The translations under genes were made by a program, and so were the position numbers. Positions 9,936-21,900 of a DNA stretch of 64,000 bases are shown here, piece after piece. Under the pieces are notes generated by a model. That model had not been told where the DNA came from. It made no database searches and worked only from the letters and a program-made list of their open reading frames with translations. This stretch comes from Plumapathes pennacea (taxonomy: Eukaryota; Cnidaria; Anthozoa; Antipatharia; Myriopathidae), in contig OZ038463.1 of the NCBI GenBank assembly GCA_964036295.1, positions 34,983,295-35,047,294 on the forward strand. The letters run 5' to 3'. Each line of letters begins with the position of its first letter. The first letter of the stretch is position 1.

Positions 9936-12698
9936 CTGAAAGCAAAATAGGAAGGTTTACAATGTTCGTGTCGGGATTATTCAAGCTGAGTGAGGCTATC
10001 CTGAGATAATTAATTATTGATAACTCTTATTATTGGTTTTAACTGATGTGGAGGCGTCCAACTCCTTCACGTCTCGTATGGCTTCTCTGCCATTGACCTC
10101 TAATCATGCTTGCAATTTGAAGCTTTGTACACAGTTTTAAAGTGACAACTTCTATCTGCATGACGAAATGATGGGCTTTTACACGCCAAGGACAGGTGGC
10201 CTCTCGTTTTGCTCGTTTGCACGCGCTGTATGGCGTCCTGCTAAAGTCGACCATATAAGAAAACTAAATATACAGGACATGCCGGGGGTGTAAATGAAAA
10301 ATTTATATAAACGAAACCGATAACCAACAGATTGTTGTGACAAATGGCAGTTTTGTACTACGCTGCGCGCAATGGATCAAGGAACTTATTGCTTTATTAA
10401 CATTGTGGAGGGCTGCTTTTGTGAGTTCGTTTTGTCCGGCGATCAGTGAAAATTGCTTTAATTTAGGACGGCTGAAAGTAATGTTTTGGGCAACTACAGG
10501 CCCGCTTAAAATCTTTTTTATGAATTCTCACTGTCCGTCTATTGAAAGTTTCCATGGTATCAGAACATACCTACCAATTAAAATAAAACTCATCTGTTCT
10601 CTAAGGAAACAACTTAGAATAAACTGGTGTTCAGATCAACGTCCCTTTACAATTCGTTGAAGGCAGTGTACTAACTCTCCGTGGCTATACACAGTATTAA
10701 TAGAGATCAATACTTATCGAGTAAAATCACGATTTACGTCGTCCAACCCAAACAGAACTGCAGGCTGGTGCCGGTAGAGACTTTAGCCGAGATGTACAGC
10801 GGCAAACAGCGGATGTCGATTTAAAACAGCCGACCCAATTTGTCATCACTATAAACACTTTAACCACAACTCCCTGACTTATCAAACCATCAGCATAGTA
10901 TTCAACGTTGCACGGTGCAAACTTGAAGTCGACCACGATCTATAATTTCTACTAAAAGTGTCACTAACTATGTCAATACAGTTTGTAGTGGCTTACAAAC
11001 GGCTTACGAACTGCAAACTTTGACATATACAGGAATACAATTAACTGCTTTGTGACTTACCATCCAACCTCGTTTTTTATCGGACCCTTCATAATTTGAT
11101 ACTAGTTCATGGTCTCGTTTGTTCCAAAGGGGTTCGAGCAAAATGACTGCACTACAGTAATGATCGGACTACAAGTTTTTCCTCCGCAGCGCAAGCTAGT
11201 GAGCTCTGACTAACATCTTTTCAGTGGGAGGCAAAATGTCCTCCTGTGTATGAATAATTTACAATTGCCAATAGCTTGCCGGATGATTGCTTTAGACTGC
11301 GAGAGGCGCAGTGGATGCCAAATGCATGAAGTTTTTATGTAAGTAGCAGAAGAAAAACCCACGATAAATACTGAACCTAGCAGCTATTTTAACACCTTCT
11401 TTTTTTCCGCACAATTTTCATATTTTATTTTCTTAATGTGAGACATACCGCGGATACTGTTTTTGAAAACAAAGGCTCCCTAAGTTTGCTCATAACTAGT
11501 TCTGTGTTTTTGGCCACGTCTAAATAATAACCTTTTGTTTGAAAACTCATCCGCTCGATCGTTTCCGAGGACTCTTTGAAAACATATTGTTGTGAAACTT
11601 ATGTAAAGGTTCTGCGTAAAGGTTTGATTCCAGGAATGATTCTGTTTGTCAAAGAAGCTGTCATTTAAAATATTATCACCTGTATCATCGCCGGGAGGAT
11701 ATTCCAGTTCTCGTAAATTAGCTGCTTAATTTAGATGCCTTGTCTAACAGGTGATGCAACTGTTTTCTGGGATGTTCGAAATTTTAAATTAATCGTATCC
11801 GGTTATTATCTAATCGTGCAGGGTTTCAGCAGTTTAGACCGGCGGCTTACCCTAGTAGCTTCTAAATTTCGATTTAAGGTGATTCCATTGGAAGAATTTG
11901 AAATGGAATTTTTTTTGAAACTGCACAAACGCTAACTACTTCTAGTACATTGAAAAAATAAAATAAAATTTGGGGGTCACCACGCTTGTTTTCACGCTAC
12001 AGGACTGTAGTATGCAACCACTTTGCTATATAAAAACAGTGTAATAATATTCAAATGGGAATATTTCAAAATTGTGAAATGGAAAATTCTGAAATTGGGT
12101 TATATTATGGAATTACTTAAAATACATGAAATAAAAAAGGGGGGTCTCCATGCTTGTTTTTGCGTAATTGTTCGGGAAAGGGCAAATTTTCACTTCAAAA
12201 TACCTCTTTCCGAGAGGGGACTAGGACGAGTTTCAACTTTCAAGGTGGCTGATCCCACATTGAACGACAAAAAATAGAAGTTATTTGCGTAAAGAGTATA
12301 AAGAACTTTCAATCTTGAAATTTCGGTGGTTCTCAATGTCCACCATCTCAAAAGTGTTGTGTGCACTAAAGATGCGCAATGCAAAACTAGGGAATCACCT
12401 TAAAGTATACCGACCGAGCCAACCCGTTGACTTACGGTAAGCTTACATAATGCTAATCTGCTTACGGTGAAAACTACAATCACCCATTGTTCATTGGTGG
12501 ATAAATCATGAAATACCACCTTTAGAATACAGTTAGTTACTGAAAACTAGAAGTTGTTTCCAATCCTCTTCTTGCCACCATAGCTCGCCGCATGCGGGGT
12601 ACACGTGCTGGCGCGCGTGCCGCGTAATCGAGCGGCCACACTCGCGTGTCGGATGATAACGACTTTTAGAAACCAAATCGGAGACGCGGACGTAATAT
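9936..12698. other. Upstream region of copy A, no further gene found
   Basis: Should hold the missing first exon and promoter of the minus-strand gene. The short frames here (for example 10254-10039 and 10936-10727) have no recognisable domain. A GC-rich stretch lies near 12590-12660. Confidence 0.4.
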
Positions 12699-12783
12699 TG
12701 TCCGTTCCTTTGTGTAAATATATATGTTATGAATACAATAAAGTAGAAAAGGAAAACTAATTTGCCAAAGTACCCTTGGTCAA

Positions 12784-12991
12784 TTAACCTTTTAACTCAC
12801 AAGAGTGATCAACTTCAATTTTCTCCTTCAATGTCTCCAGAGATATGTGATACAGTGTGGAGAATTTGCTGCTTGATAATTCAATCAGACGAAAGCTGAT
12901 TTGTCTATCAATTCTCACTACATCACTAATGCATTTTCTTCTTGAATAATTAGGAGAATTTGTATTTTAAGCTCAGGAGTAAAAGGGTTAA
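12784..12991. mobile_element. TTAA-ended MITE, copy 2 (in unit B)
   Basis: Duplicate of the element at 7252-7457, with TTAA at both ends. It was carried along by the segmental duplication. Confidence 0.65.
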
Positions 12992-13614
12992 GGGAGGCAC
13001 AGGACGCAGAGGAGTTGCTTTATTATGTAAAACCCTATATATTGACTTACATGAAGGATACCGCAGAACAATTGCATCGCGGGCGCGCGAAGGCATACGT
13101 ACAAGATATAAAAGGTGGTCATTCAGTGAGGTTCCACTGTATTGACTTTATTTTCTTTGTGCTTGTGTTTTTAATGAAAACGGCGTAGCCCCACATGCAA
13201 AATATGGATCATACAAGTAAAACTCGAGATCGTGGAGACAGCGATTAAAATCGTCACATAGGATATAATGGAAAGAGAGGCAAGACAAAAAAAAATCGTA
13301 TTCACAACAGCACGCCGTGCGTTATGTACAAAGGAAGCCACGTCCCTGACCTAAGTTTCTTTTGGCTGTAATCTCTGGTGTACCGGGCATCTCCCTGAGA
13401 GTCGCCCAACTTTTTTTCTTCTCTTTAGAGACCCCGCAGTTCCACCAAAACATGTTCCAATTAAGCTATATCGGTGCAAAACGGTTAAAGAAGTGTCTTC
13501 AAATGGATTTTTACGGTCGTGGATATAAACAATTTATATTCACTGTTTCAGTTGTTGAAAGCGGAGTCCATGGTTATACAAGATACTTGTTCTGAATTTT
13601 AAAAGAAAACCAAA

Positions 13615-15441
13615 TTAAGTTTTACGATATCCAAACCAGAACTGGGTGGTGGCCTCCGGTGCAGACGAGCAACGGAATGCAGCATTCTGGTAATCGTATT
13701 GACCAAAGTTCTGCTCATAGGTAACAACGGTAGCTGACCTGCCATCAAAGTCACAACCAACGACTTTCCGACTGGAATAGGAATTAATATGGAGCATTCT
13801 ACCGGATACCTGAAAGGTTCCTGCAGTACAATCATAGCACTCAATACCTCGGATATTAAGAAATTCATATCGCACACATTGTTTAGTAAAAACGTCAAAA
13901 ACGCCCAGCCCGTCAAGTCGAGTTCGTGCGTAATCTGTGTACGCAAGACCATCAGTATCAAAGTTGCACGTTGCGCGAAAATGAGTCGATGTATTGGCGA
14001 TGTACTGCATGTGTAGGAGAGACAGTCGGTAGTTTTGCCAGCTCATGGATTCTTCATTCACTGGGTGATCAACTCCGATAGGTTTGGTGTTGAAGTTGTT
14101 ATTATTGGCCAATGAGTAAGACTGGATCAGAGTCCAAGTGAAGTTTAACTCGGACTCCAAGTCACAGAAGACTGGAATGAAATTGTTGTCGAGATCATAA
14201 ATGACGTACTGCCCAGAAACGGTGCTGCCCGCGTCGAAAACGTCTTTGCATCCATATAGCTTTGATTGACAGTATTTCCCCCCCATGCCAGGACGACAGA
14301 GACACTGGAAGCGGGGTCCTTCAGGTTCACACATCTCTTTACATGTGCCTCCATTTAGACAAGGACTTGATTGACAACATTCACCAACGCATTTGTTTTT
14401 TCCAGGAACATATTTTGTGCCCGACTGAGGAAAAGAAAGAAATAATAAGAGATATCGCAGCTGGAAAGTTGGAGACGGAGAGAGAGAAGAGGAAGGGAGG
14501 AAGGGGGAAAACAAAAGGGAAGGCACCAGTAGTCTGAAATAATGATAGAAAAGAAAAACAAGTTATAAAAAAATGTAATGCCAATCGTTTGTTTTATAGT
14601 TTGTTTGCATGCATAAATCAATCGTACAACACAACAAAAAATAGCAAAACACTAACACAAGAATACCAGCTCTTTGTTATAATATTTAATAGTAATACAT
14701 GACAATCATAATTATATAATAATACCATATTTTGCGACTGTAATAATAAAACTGCAGTTAATTTTTTGCGATTCTGCTAGATACGTCTTGTTTTACTGTA
14801 AATTTGACTAAACATTGGTTTTAGCTAGAACAAGAAAAATATATGAATTGAAGAGTCAGCTAGCCGAGTAATGGAGCCACTAAAGATGAAAGAATCCTGC
14901 AGGAATAAAACCAACCTCGTTCCCAGGCTCTTTCATCTCCCCCAGATAAAAGAGCCTAGGAACGAGGTGGAATAAAACTTTTCAGTTTGTGTCATTTGTA
15001 ACTTTACTTGTAGTGTAAGTCCTGTTCTACCTTATACTGGTAACTATATATTTAAATCTTACCCTGGTAGTGTAGTATCGAATCAAGTCATAGTGGTGTG
15101 ATCCTTGCCTGGGTTTTAGTGATGTGGGATTCTGATATTTGTTGGCGTCGTTCAGTTGGCAGTTGTTCTCCTTCTCGTTGGGGAAGTAATTTATGGAGAT
15201 ACAACGACAGTCGTCTCGACAGAGCAGGTGACATTTAGGAGCACTCCGCACGGTTGCTGTCATGAACACGTGACCTTGAAGGGCGTGGTTGTACGTCACA
15301 TCCTCGTTGATGATGAACTTGAAATGTTCACATGTCCCTCCCGAACACTGCGCATGCGTGAGTTTTGACGATATCAGAGATATTGTGAGACAAGAAAATA
15401 TGCTGTATACCAAAGTTTGCAAGGCACGGCACGAAAATGAC
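13615..15441 (-). CDS. Secreted PAN-EGF-fibrinogen-like protein, copy B (2 exons seen)
   Basis: Paralogue of copy A with the same model: exon 15441..15063 (leader and PAN/apple-like module) joined in phase to 14424..13615 (EGF and divergent fibrinogen-like domain), both frames intact. The translated first exon is identical to copy A. The second exon differs by about 18 substitutions and one single-residue indel. Most of these fall in the last third, for example FTKQCVRYEF against FKKKCMRYEF, and GTFQVSGRMLH against GTWQGSTGMLH. It has one residue more than copy A (270 against 269 codons with stop). As in copy A, the start codon must be in an unseen upstream exon. The localisation and role inferred for copy A apply here. 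Confidence 0.75.
14915..14967. repeat. Small foldback repeat in intron (unit B copy)
   Basis: Same 53-bp hairpin as at 9409-9461. Confidence 0.6.
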
Positions 15442-18400
15442 CTGAAAGCAAAATAGGAAGGTTTACAATGTTCGTGTCGGGATTATTCAAGCTGAGTGAG
15501 GCTATCCTGAGATAATTAATTATTGATAACTCTTATTATTGGTTTTAACTGATGTGGAGGCGTCCAACTCCTTCATGTCTCGTATGGCTTCTCCGCCATT
15601 GACTTCTAATTATGCTTGCAATTTGAAGCTTTGTACACAGTTTTAAAGTGACAACTTCTATCTGCATGACGAATTGATGGGCTTTTACACGCCAAGGACA
15701 GGTGGCCTCTCGTTTTGCTCGTTTGCACGCGCTGTATGGCGTCCTGCTAAAGTCGACCATATAAGTAAACTAAATATACAGGACATATGTAAATGAAAAA
15801 TTTATTTAAACGAAACCGATAACCAACAGATTGTTGTGACAAATGGCAGTTTTGTACTACGCTGCGCGCAATGGATCAAGGAACTTATTGCTTTATTAAC
15901 ATTGTGGAGGGCTGCTTTTGTGTTTCGTTTTGTCCGGCGATCAGTGAAAATTGCTTTAATTTAGGACGGCTGAAAGGAATGTTTTGGGCAACTACAGGCC
16001 CGCTTAAAATCTTTTTTATGAATTCTCACTGTCCATCTATTGAAAGTTTCCATGCTATCAGAACATACCTACCAATTAAAATAAAACTCATCTGTTCTCT
16101 AAGGAAACAACTTAGAATAAACTGGTGTTCAGATCAACGTCCCTTTACAATTCGTTGAATGCAGTGTACTAACTCTCCATGGCTATACACAGTATTAATA
16201 GAGATCAATACTTATCGAGTAAAGTCACGATTTACGTCTTCCAACCCAAACAGAACTGCAGGCTGGTGCCGGTAGAGACTTTAGCCGAGATGTACAGCGG
16301 CAAACAGCGGATGTCGATTTAAAACAGCCGACCCAATTTGTCATCACTATAAACACTTTAACCACAACTCCCTGACTTATCAAACCATCAGCATAGTATT
16401 CAACGTTGCACGTTGCAAACTTGCAGTCGACCACGATCTATAATTTCTGAAGTGTCACTAACTACGTCAATACAGTTTGTAGTGGCTTACAAACGGCTTA
16501 CGAACTGCAAACTTTGACATATACAGGAATACAATTAACTGCTTTGTGACTTACCATCCAACCTCGTTTTTTATCGGACCCTTCATAGTTTGATACTAAT
16601 TGTCTCGTTTGTTCCAAAGGGGTTCGAGCAAAATGACTGCACTACAGTAATGATCGGACTACAAGTTTTTCCTCCGCAGCGCAAGCTAGTGAGCTCTGAC
16701 TAACATCTTTTCAGTGGGAGGCAAAATGTCCTCCTGTGTATGAATAATTTACAATTGCCAATAGATTGCCGGATGATTGCTTTAGACTGCGAGAGGCGGG
16801 TGGATGCCAAATGCATGAAGCTTTTATGTAAGTAGCAGAAGAAAAACCCACGATAAATACTGAACCTAGCAGCTATTTTAACACTTTCGTTTTATCCGCA
16901 CAATTTTCATATTTTATTTTCTGTGAGATATACTGTTTTTGAAAACAAAGGCCCCCTAAGTTACTACAATCATGGCCAAAAGTGTTGGGACGATACCAAT
17001 TCCCCCCCCCCCCCCCTCCCCCAAATCAATGTTGGAATATCAGCTGCAAACAGTACGTAACATGCACTAACTCACACCAACATTGATTCAGGGGGAGGGG
17101 GGTATCATAACTACCTCTAATGTTAATGATTTTGTTTCAGTACAAAATACATAGCCTTGGGGTAAAGCAGTAGGTCGTAAATCAATATTCAGTCAGCATC
17201 GTCCCAACTAATTTTGGCCATGATTGTAGTTCTGTGTTTTTAGCCACGTCTAAATAATAACCTTTTGTTTGAAAACTCATCCGCTCGATCGTTTCCGAGG
17301 ACTCTTTGAAAACATATTGTTGTGAAACTTATGTAAAGGTTCTGCGTAAAGGTTTGATTCCAGGAATGATTCTGTTTGTCAAAGAAGCTGTCATTTAAAA
17401 TATTATCACCTGTATCATCGCCGGGAGGATATTCCAGTTCTCGCAAATTAGCTGCTTAATTTACATGCCTTGTCTAACAGGTGATGCAACTGTTTTCTGG
17501 GATGTTCGAAATTTTAAATTAATCGTATCCGGTTAGTATCTAATCGTGCAGGCTTTCAGCAGTTTAAACCGGCGGCTTACCCTAGTAGCTTCTAAATTTC
17601 GAGTTAAGGTGATTCCATTGAAATAGAATTTGAAATGGAGTTTTTTTTTTTAACTTTGCACAAAACGCTAACTACTTCTAGTACATTGAAAAAATTAAAA
17701 TTTGGGGGTCACCACGCTTGTTTTCACGCTACAGGGCTTTAGTATGCAATTACTTTGCTATATAAAAACAGTGTAATAATATTCAAATGGGAATATTTCA
17801 AAATTGTGAAATGGAAAATTCTTTAAATTGGGTTATATTATGGAATCGTATTTACTTAAAATACATGAAATAAAAAAAGGGGGGTCTCCATGCTCGTTTT
17901 TGCGTAATTGTTCGGGAAAGGGCAAATTTTCACTTCAAAATACCTCTTTCCGAGAGGGGACTAGGACGAGTTTCAACTTTCAAGGTGGCTGATCCCACAC
18001 TGAACGACGAAAAATAGATGTTATTTGCGTAAAGAGTATAAAGAACTTTCGATCTTGAAATTTCGGTGGTTCTCAATGTCCACCATCTCAAAAGTGTTGT
18101 GCGCACTAAAGATTCGCAATGCAAAACTAGGGAATCACCTTAAAGTATACCGACCGAGCCAACCCGTTGACTTACGGTAAGCTTACATAATGCTAATCTG
18201 CTTACGGTGAAAACTACAATCACCCATTGTTCATTGGTGGATAAATCATGAAATACGACCTTTACAATACAGTTAGTTACTGAAAACTACAAGTTGTTTC
18301 TAATCTTCTTCTTGCCACCATAGCTCGCCGCATGCGGGGTACACGTGCTGGCGCGCGTGCCGCGTAATCGAGCGGCCACACTCGCGTGTCGGATGATAAC

Positions 18401-18904
18401 GACTTTTAGAAACCAAATCGGAGACGCGGACGTAATATGCAGGCACTTAAATAAAGATATCGGCACCGACCAAGCATGTACACAAATGAAGCTGTCGAAA
18501 TTCATTATATTTTTAAGGTGACAAACGTACGTTTCGAGTCAAGTGCGACATTCACGGAAAAATAATGGAAGACTTGGAGTGTACTGTTGTATTTTTTAGC
18601 ATGAATGGTTTTATTATGCAAACAGTCGTGTTTACTACATTATAAAAAATTAAATAGTAAGACTATGCGGTAAGAATTTCAATACAGCAGGACAAGATTT
18701 ATAAAATATTTAACACCCAGATGTAAGAATAGATATAATCGTTGTTAATGCAAAACTCGCAAATATCTTAGATTGTGTCATGCGTGAAAGATGTGAAGAT
18801 AGTTTCTCAGTGTCCTGTACTGTGGCGTTGTGTGCGGTGCTTCGCGGCCGACGATCTGACTGCAGGTACATGAAGCACAGACGCCCCGGCCAGCGAACGA
18901 GACG
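15442..18904. other. Upstream region of copy B and 5' flank of BLTP3
   Basis: No gene found apart from the missing first exon that copy B needs. It holds the 16967 MITE. The 466 bp after the duplication boundary (18439-18904) should contain the BLTP3 promoter; the GC-richer stretch GTGCTTCGCGGCCGACGATC lies near 18836. Confidence 0.4.
16967..17226. mobile_element. Tc1/mariner-like MITE, 260 bp, TA target duplication
   Basis: Ends CAATCATGGCCAAAA and TTTTGGCCATGATTG form terminal inverted repeats, flanked by TA on both sides (16965-16966 and 17227-17228). Unit A has the empty site with a single TA (11497-11498, context AACTAGTTCTG). Internal sequence is also palindromic (AATCAATGTTGG near the left, CCAACATTGATT on the right) around a C-run and a G-rich run. 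It has no coding capacity. TA target and CATGGCCAAAA-type ends point to the Tc1/mariner superfamily. Confidence 0.88.
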
Positions 18905-21900
18905 ATGAATACTAAAATAACCAAGAAACTCGAGATCCTTCACAAACTATTCGGGTGAGTTAAAAACTCGTTAAATCAGCCGTGTGATGCTATTTACTAA
19001 CTAAGTTTGCTTTACTGCTCAGTCGTGATCGGGAGTCCTTTGATTATCGTGTGTCAAACGACCTTCTTTAATCCAAAATCAAAACATTCTACTTTGGTTT
19101 ATATCACACTTACAAGTGAATTGTGAAAGTAAAACCTCAGTTCCCATGGGACATTGTCGTGCATAAAAGAGAGTTTCAATTCACTGAAACAGCCGGAAAT
19201 TGGTGTGTGAAATCATATTCAACTCGTCGCCTTGGTTGGGACCCAGAATTTTAGATTACTTGACATGAGACTGTTTTTAAAATATAAATAAATTGTCTTA
19301 ATTAATGCAAGATACACAGATACTTCTTCTCATGTCGGATTTTGTACTGTCAAATTAGTGCTGTCAGTGTTCTGGGCTGGTAACATGGATTGCCATCAGT
19401 CAGAAGCATATGCACGTCACATTTTTGGCAAAATCTGAGCTAGAGTACTGATAACAATCGCTGATATAAAACTGACCTTCGACACATATAGACCAGTAAA
19501 TCAGTCATATTTTCAAGAAAAATGATTCAATTGAACAAACCTTAACCTGGGGGGGGGGGGGGGGGGGTACTCCCACATATCTCCTATAGGGACGTTCCGC
19601 GCGATAGGGTATCATTTTCAGGGTCTTCTGTCTTAAACAGGGTATCAAATTTTACATTTTCGTGTCTTAAACAGGGTTATTTTCCAAAGATGTTCTCCTC
19701 TTCCTTTTCCCCCCTCAACCACATTTTTGCTCTCGCCATTTTCGCGCGATTTGGCTTCGTATGCTCCAGTGGAAACGCGTGCAAAGCGGGCTAACTTATC
19801 TAAACTTAGTCTTGAACAGGATATCAAATTAGAGCACTTTGACTTAGACAGGGTAGCAAAATTTCCATTTTTGTGTCTTGAATAGGGTTAGGGTTTTACA
19901 GAGTCAGCGGAACTCCCCTACCCAAATTCCTATTGAGTACCCCCCCCCCCCCCCGGCTCTGAGCAACTCATGAAAAACGGACATTTTCTCAAGGTTGCGC
20001 GCGCATATTTTTCGATGCTTAGAAACCTTCAGATTTCACATTTTTAAATAGAGCTTAGAATGTATACTTCCAGCTAATACACTAATACTGAAAGAGAATG
20101 CTCTTTCCACTCTCTGACGGCTTTTCAGTCAGGTGGTGAATTGTGGGTCAAAATATATCACCAGATTATGCAAAGAGGCCGTAGTGCAATTTTTCTGGTG
20201 AAATCCGAGATAGTTTGATAAAGAAAGGAAACTTAAAGATCTAACAGAACTAAGAAACCTGAATTGTTATGTCTGTTACTTATAACCATACTATTAATTT
20301 TGTGTCAATCATGAATTTTTGCCAGAAAATCTGTTGTAATGCAGCCGTAACACATCAATGCTTGAGAGTATTGACAACTGTACAGTTGACCTTGCCGATG
20401 CTTTTGGAATATTGCAGCCACAGCCGACAAAACAACCCCCCTCCCCCCCCCCCCCCCCCCTCTGTCACGCCTACTCGTAGTTAGTGTACCGGAGTGCGCC
20501 GTTTGGCAGGTGTCAGATTTATTTTAAGAACCAAGTACTTCAGACGTCATTACTAAACATGCAGAAGGTCAAATCAGCAAGTGTGAAGTTGCACTGCCGC
20601 AAATCATGCAGATATTTTCCCACTGAAATCAGTGCGGATTAGCTTTATTCCCAATGAAAAGAATGTTAATTATTCTTGATTCTTGATTCATAAAAACGGC
20701 ACGGGGAGAATCAATTTGTTGTAAAAGCGGCTTCCCTGATTGCAAAAAAAGGTCGTGCCAGTTAAATAATTAGCACTCGGTGCAATATTAGTAATTGTTT
20801 TATAACAACTGAATTCACTTGGCACGACTCTTTGCCTTCAGCAGACAATATTTTTAATGAGGCCACGATTCAATGGGAACAAGAACACCTGACAATGCGG
20901 TTCACTGCTGTTTGCTCTGACGAATTAGGGCAAACGCTTAAAACGCCAACCAAAATCAGTTCTTCTCGACGTTCACTACTGACCATAATTGTTGCTGTTA
21001 TTGCACTGGATTGGTTGATAAAATCAACGCGACGGCATCTTTGAAGTTTGGTAGAAACTTACCGATGTATTTATTGACGACAAAAGTGCAGCATTCCATC
21101 TTACACTGAAGTCTATTGTTGCAATGCAAATGTGGTTGTTCCAGTTATAAACAAATGATTGCGGGGTTTTTGTCTTTGCTCTTTGTTTGACAAATTGCTG
21201 GGAATGTGTTCACTTCGCTGTAAAAATATTTATTACGTGGCAGAGCCCCAGGTTCCAGCGAGGAGTGAGTTATTTCGTCAATTTATAATGTCGCATCGTT
21301 GCACCCGACCCAGAATTACCGTTTTGGAACTGAACCCCTGTTATTACACTGCGAATATGGAGTTTCGACACGATCGTGTTAGAGTAAAAGGGAACAGCGG
21401 CTAGGGGACTCGGTTTTGAGGAGTAGTAGTGTATCAGAGACTACGTTTTGTCCGTTACACACTTTTATTTTGGTTCTTGTTAGCCGTTTCTTATGCACGA
21501 TTCAATTGCCGTGCCATGTGGCTGATTTTCACCAGATAATATATATTGATGGTGACCGAGAAAAACCTTTCGAGCTAATGCGTTTATTTATTAAAACGCT
21601 GAGATAATTGCGGGGGACAATTTCCTTTATCCTGAGGCTCGGTTACTACAAGTTTTACACAGTACCGAAGTTGTTAACAGATGTTCTCCGCCAATACCTC
21701 TTGTTGTTGTTTATGTTTTGCCTGATGTCCGCACCTAATGATAGAAACTGCCAAAATTAAACGCGCGAGCTGTCAAGCGTAGCACCTGTGACTGGCCCAA
21801 GCCCCCGCGTTAAACAGCTGAATAAAGCAATGGGATGCGGTATACCCACAAAACAATCCTTCAAATTTTTTCATTTTGTTTTCACAGCCTGGAAAACAAG

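Larger units (their letters stand above)
7167..12698. repeat. Tandem duplication unit A (about 5.5 kb)
   Basis: Sequence from TGTCCGTTCCTTTGTG at 7167 to GGACGTAATAT at 12698 recurs head to tail at 12699-18438. The junction reads directly from the end of one unit into the start of the next. The unit carries a TTAA-ended MITE, a complete PAN-EGF-fibrinogen-like gene on the minus strand and about 2.7 kb of upstream DNA. Similarity is high throughout, including introns and intergenic DNA, so the event looks recent. Confidence 0.93.
12699..18438. repeat. Tandem duplication unit B (about 5.7 kb)
   Basis: Second copy of the 7167-12698 unit in the same orientation, ending GGACGTAATAT at 18438. It differs from unit A by scattered substitutions, short indels (for example the GTTTTTAACGGAAGGCGG stretch of unit A is missing) and a 260-bp MITE at 16967-17226. 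Confidence 0.93.

Noticed and set aside
10039..10936. First coding exon of copy A of the PAN-EGF-fibrinogen pair
   Set aside because: Candidate frames at 10254-10039 and 10936-10727 have no leader peptide and no donor in the needed phase.
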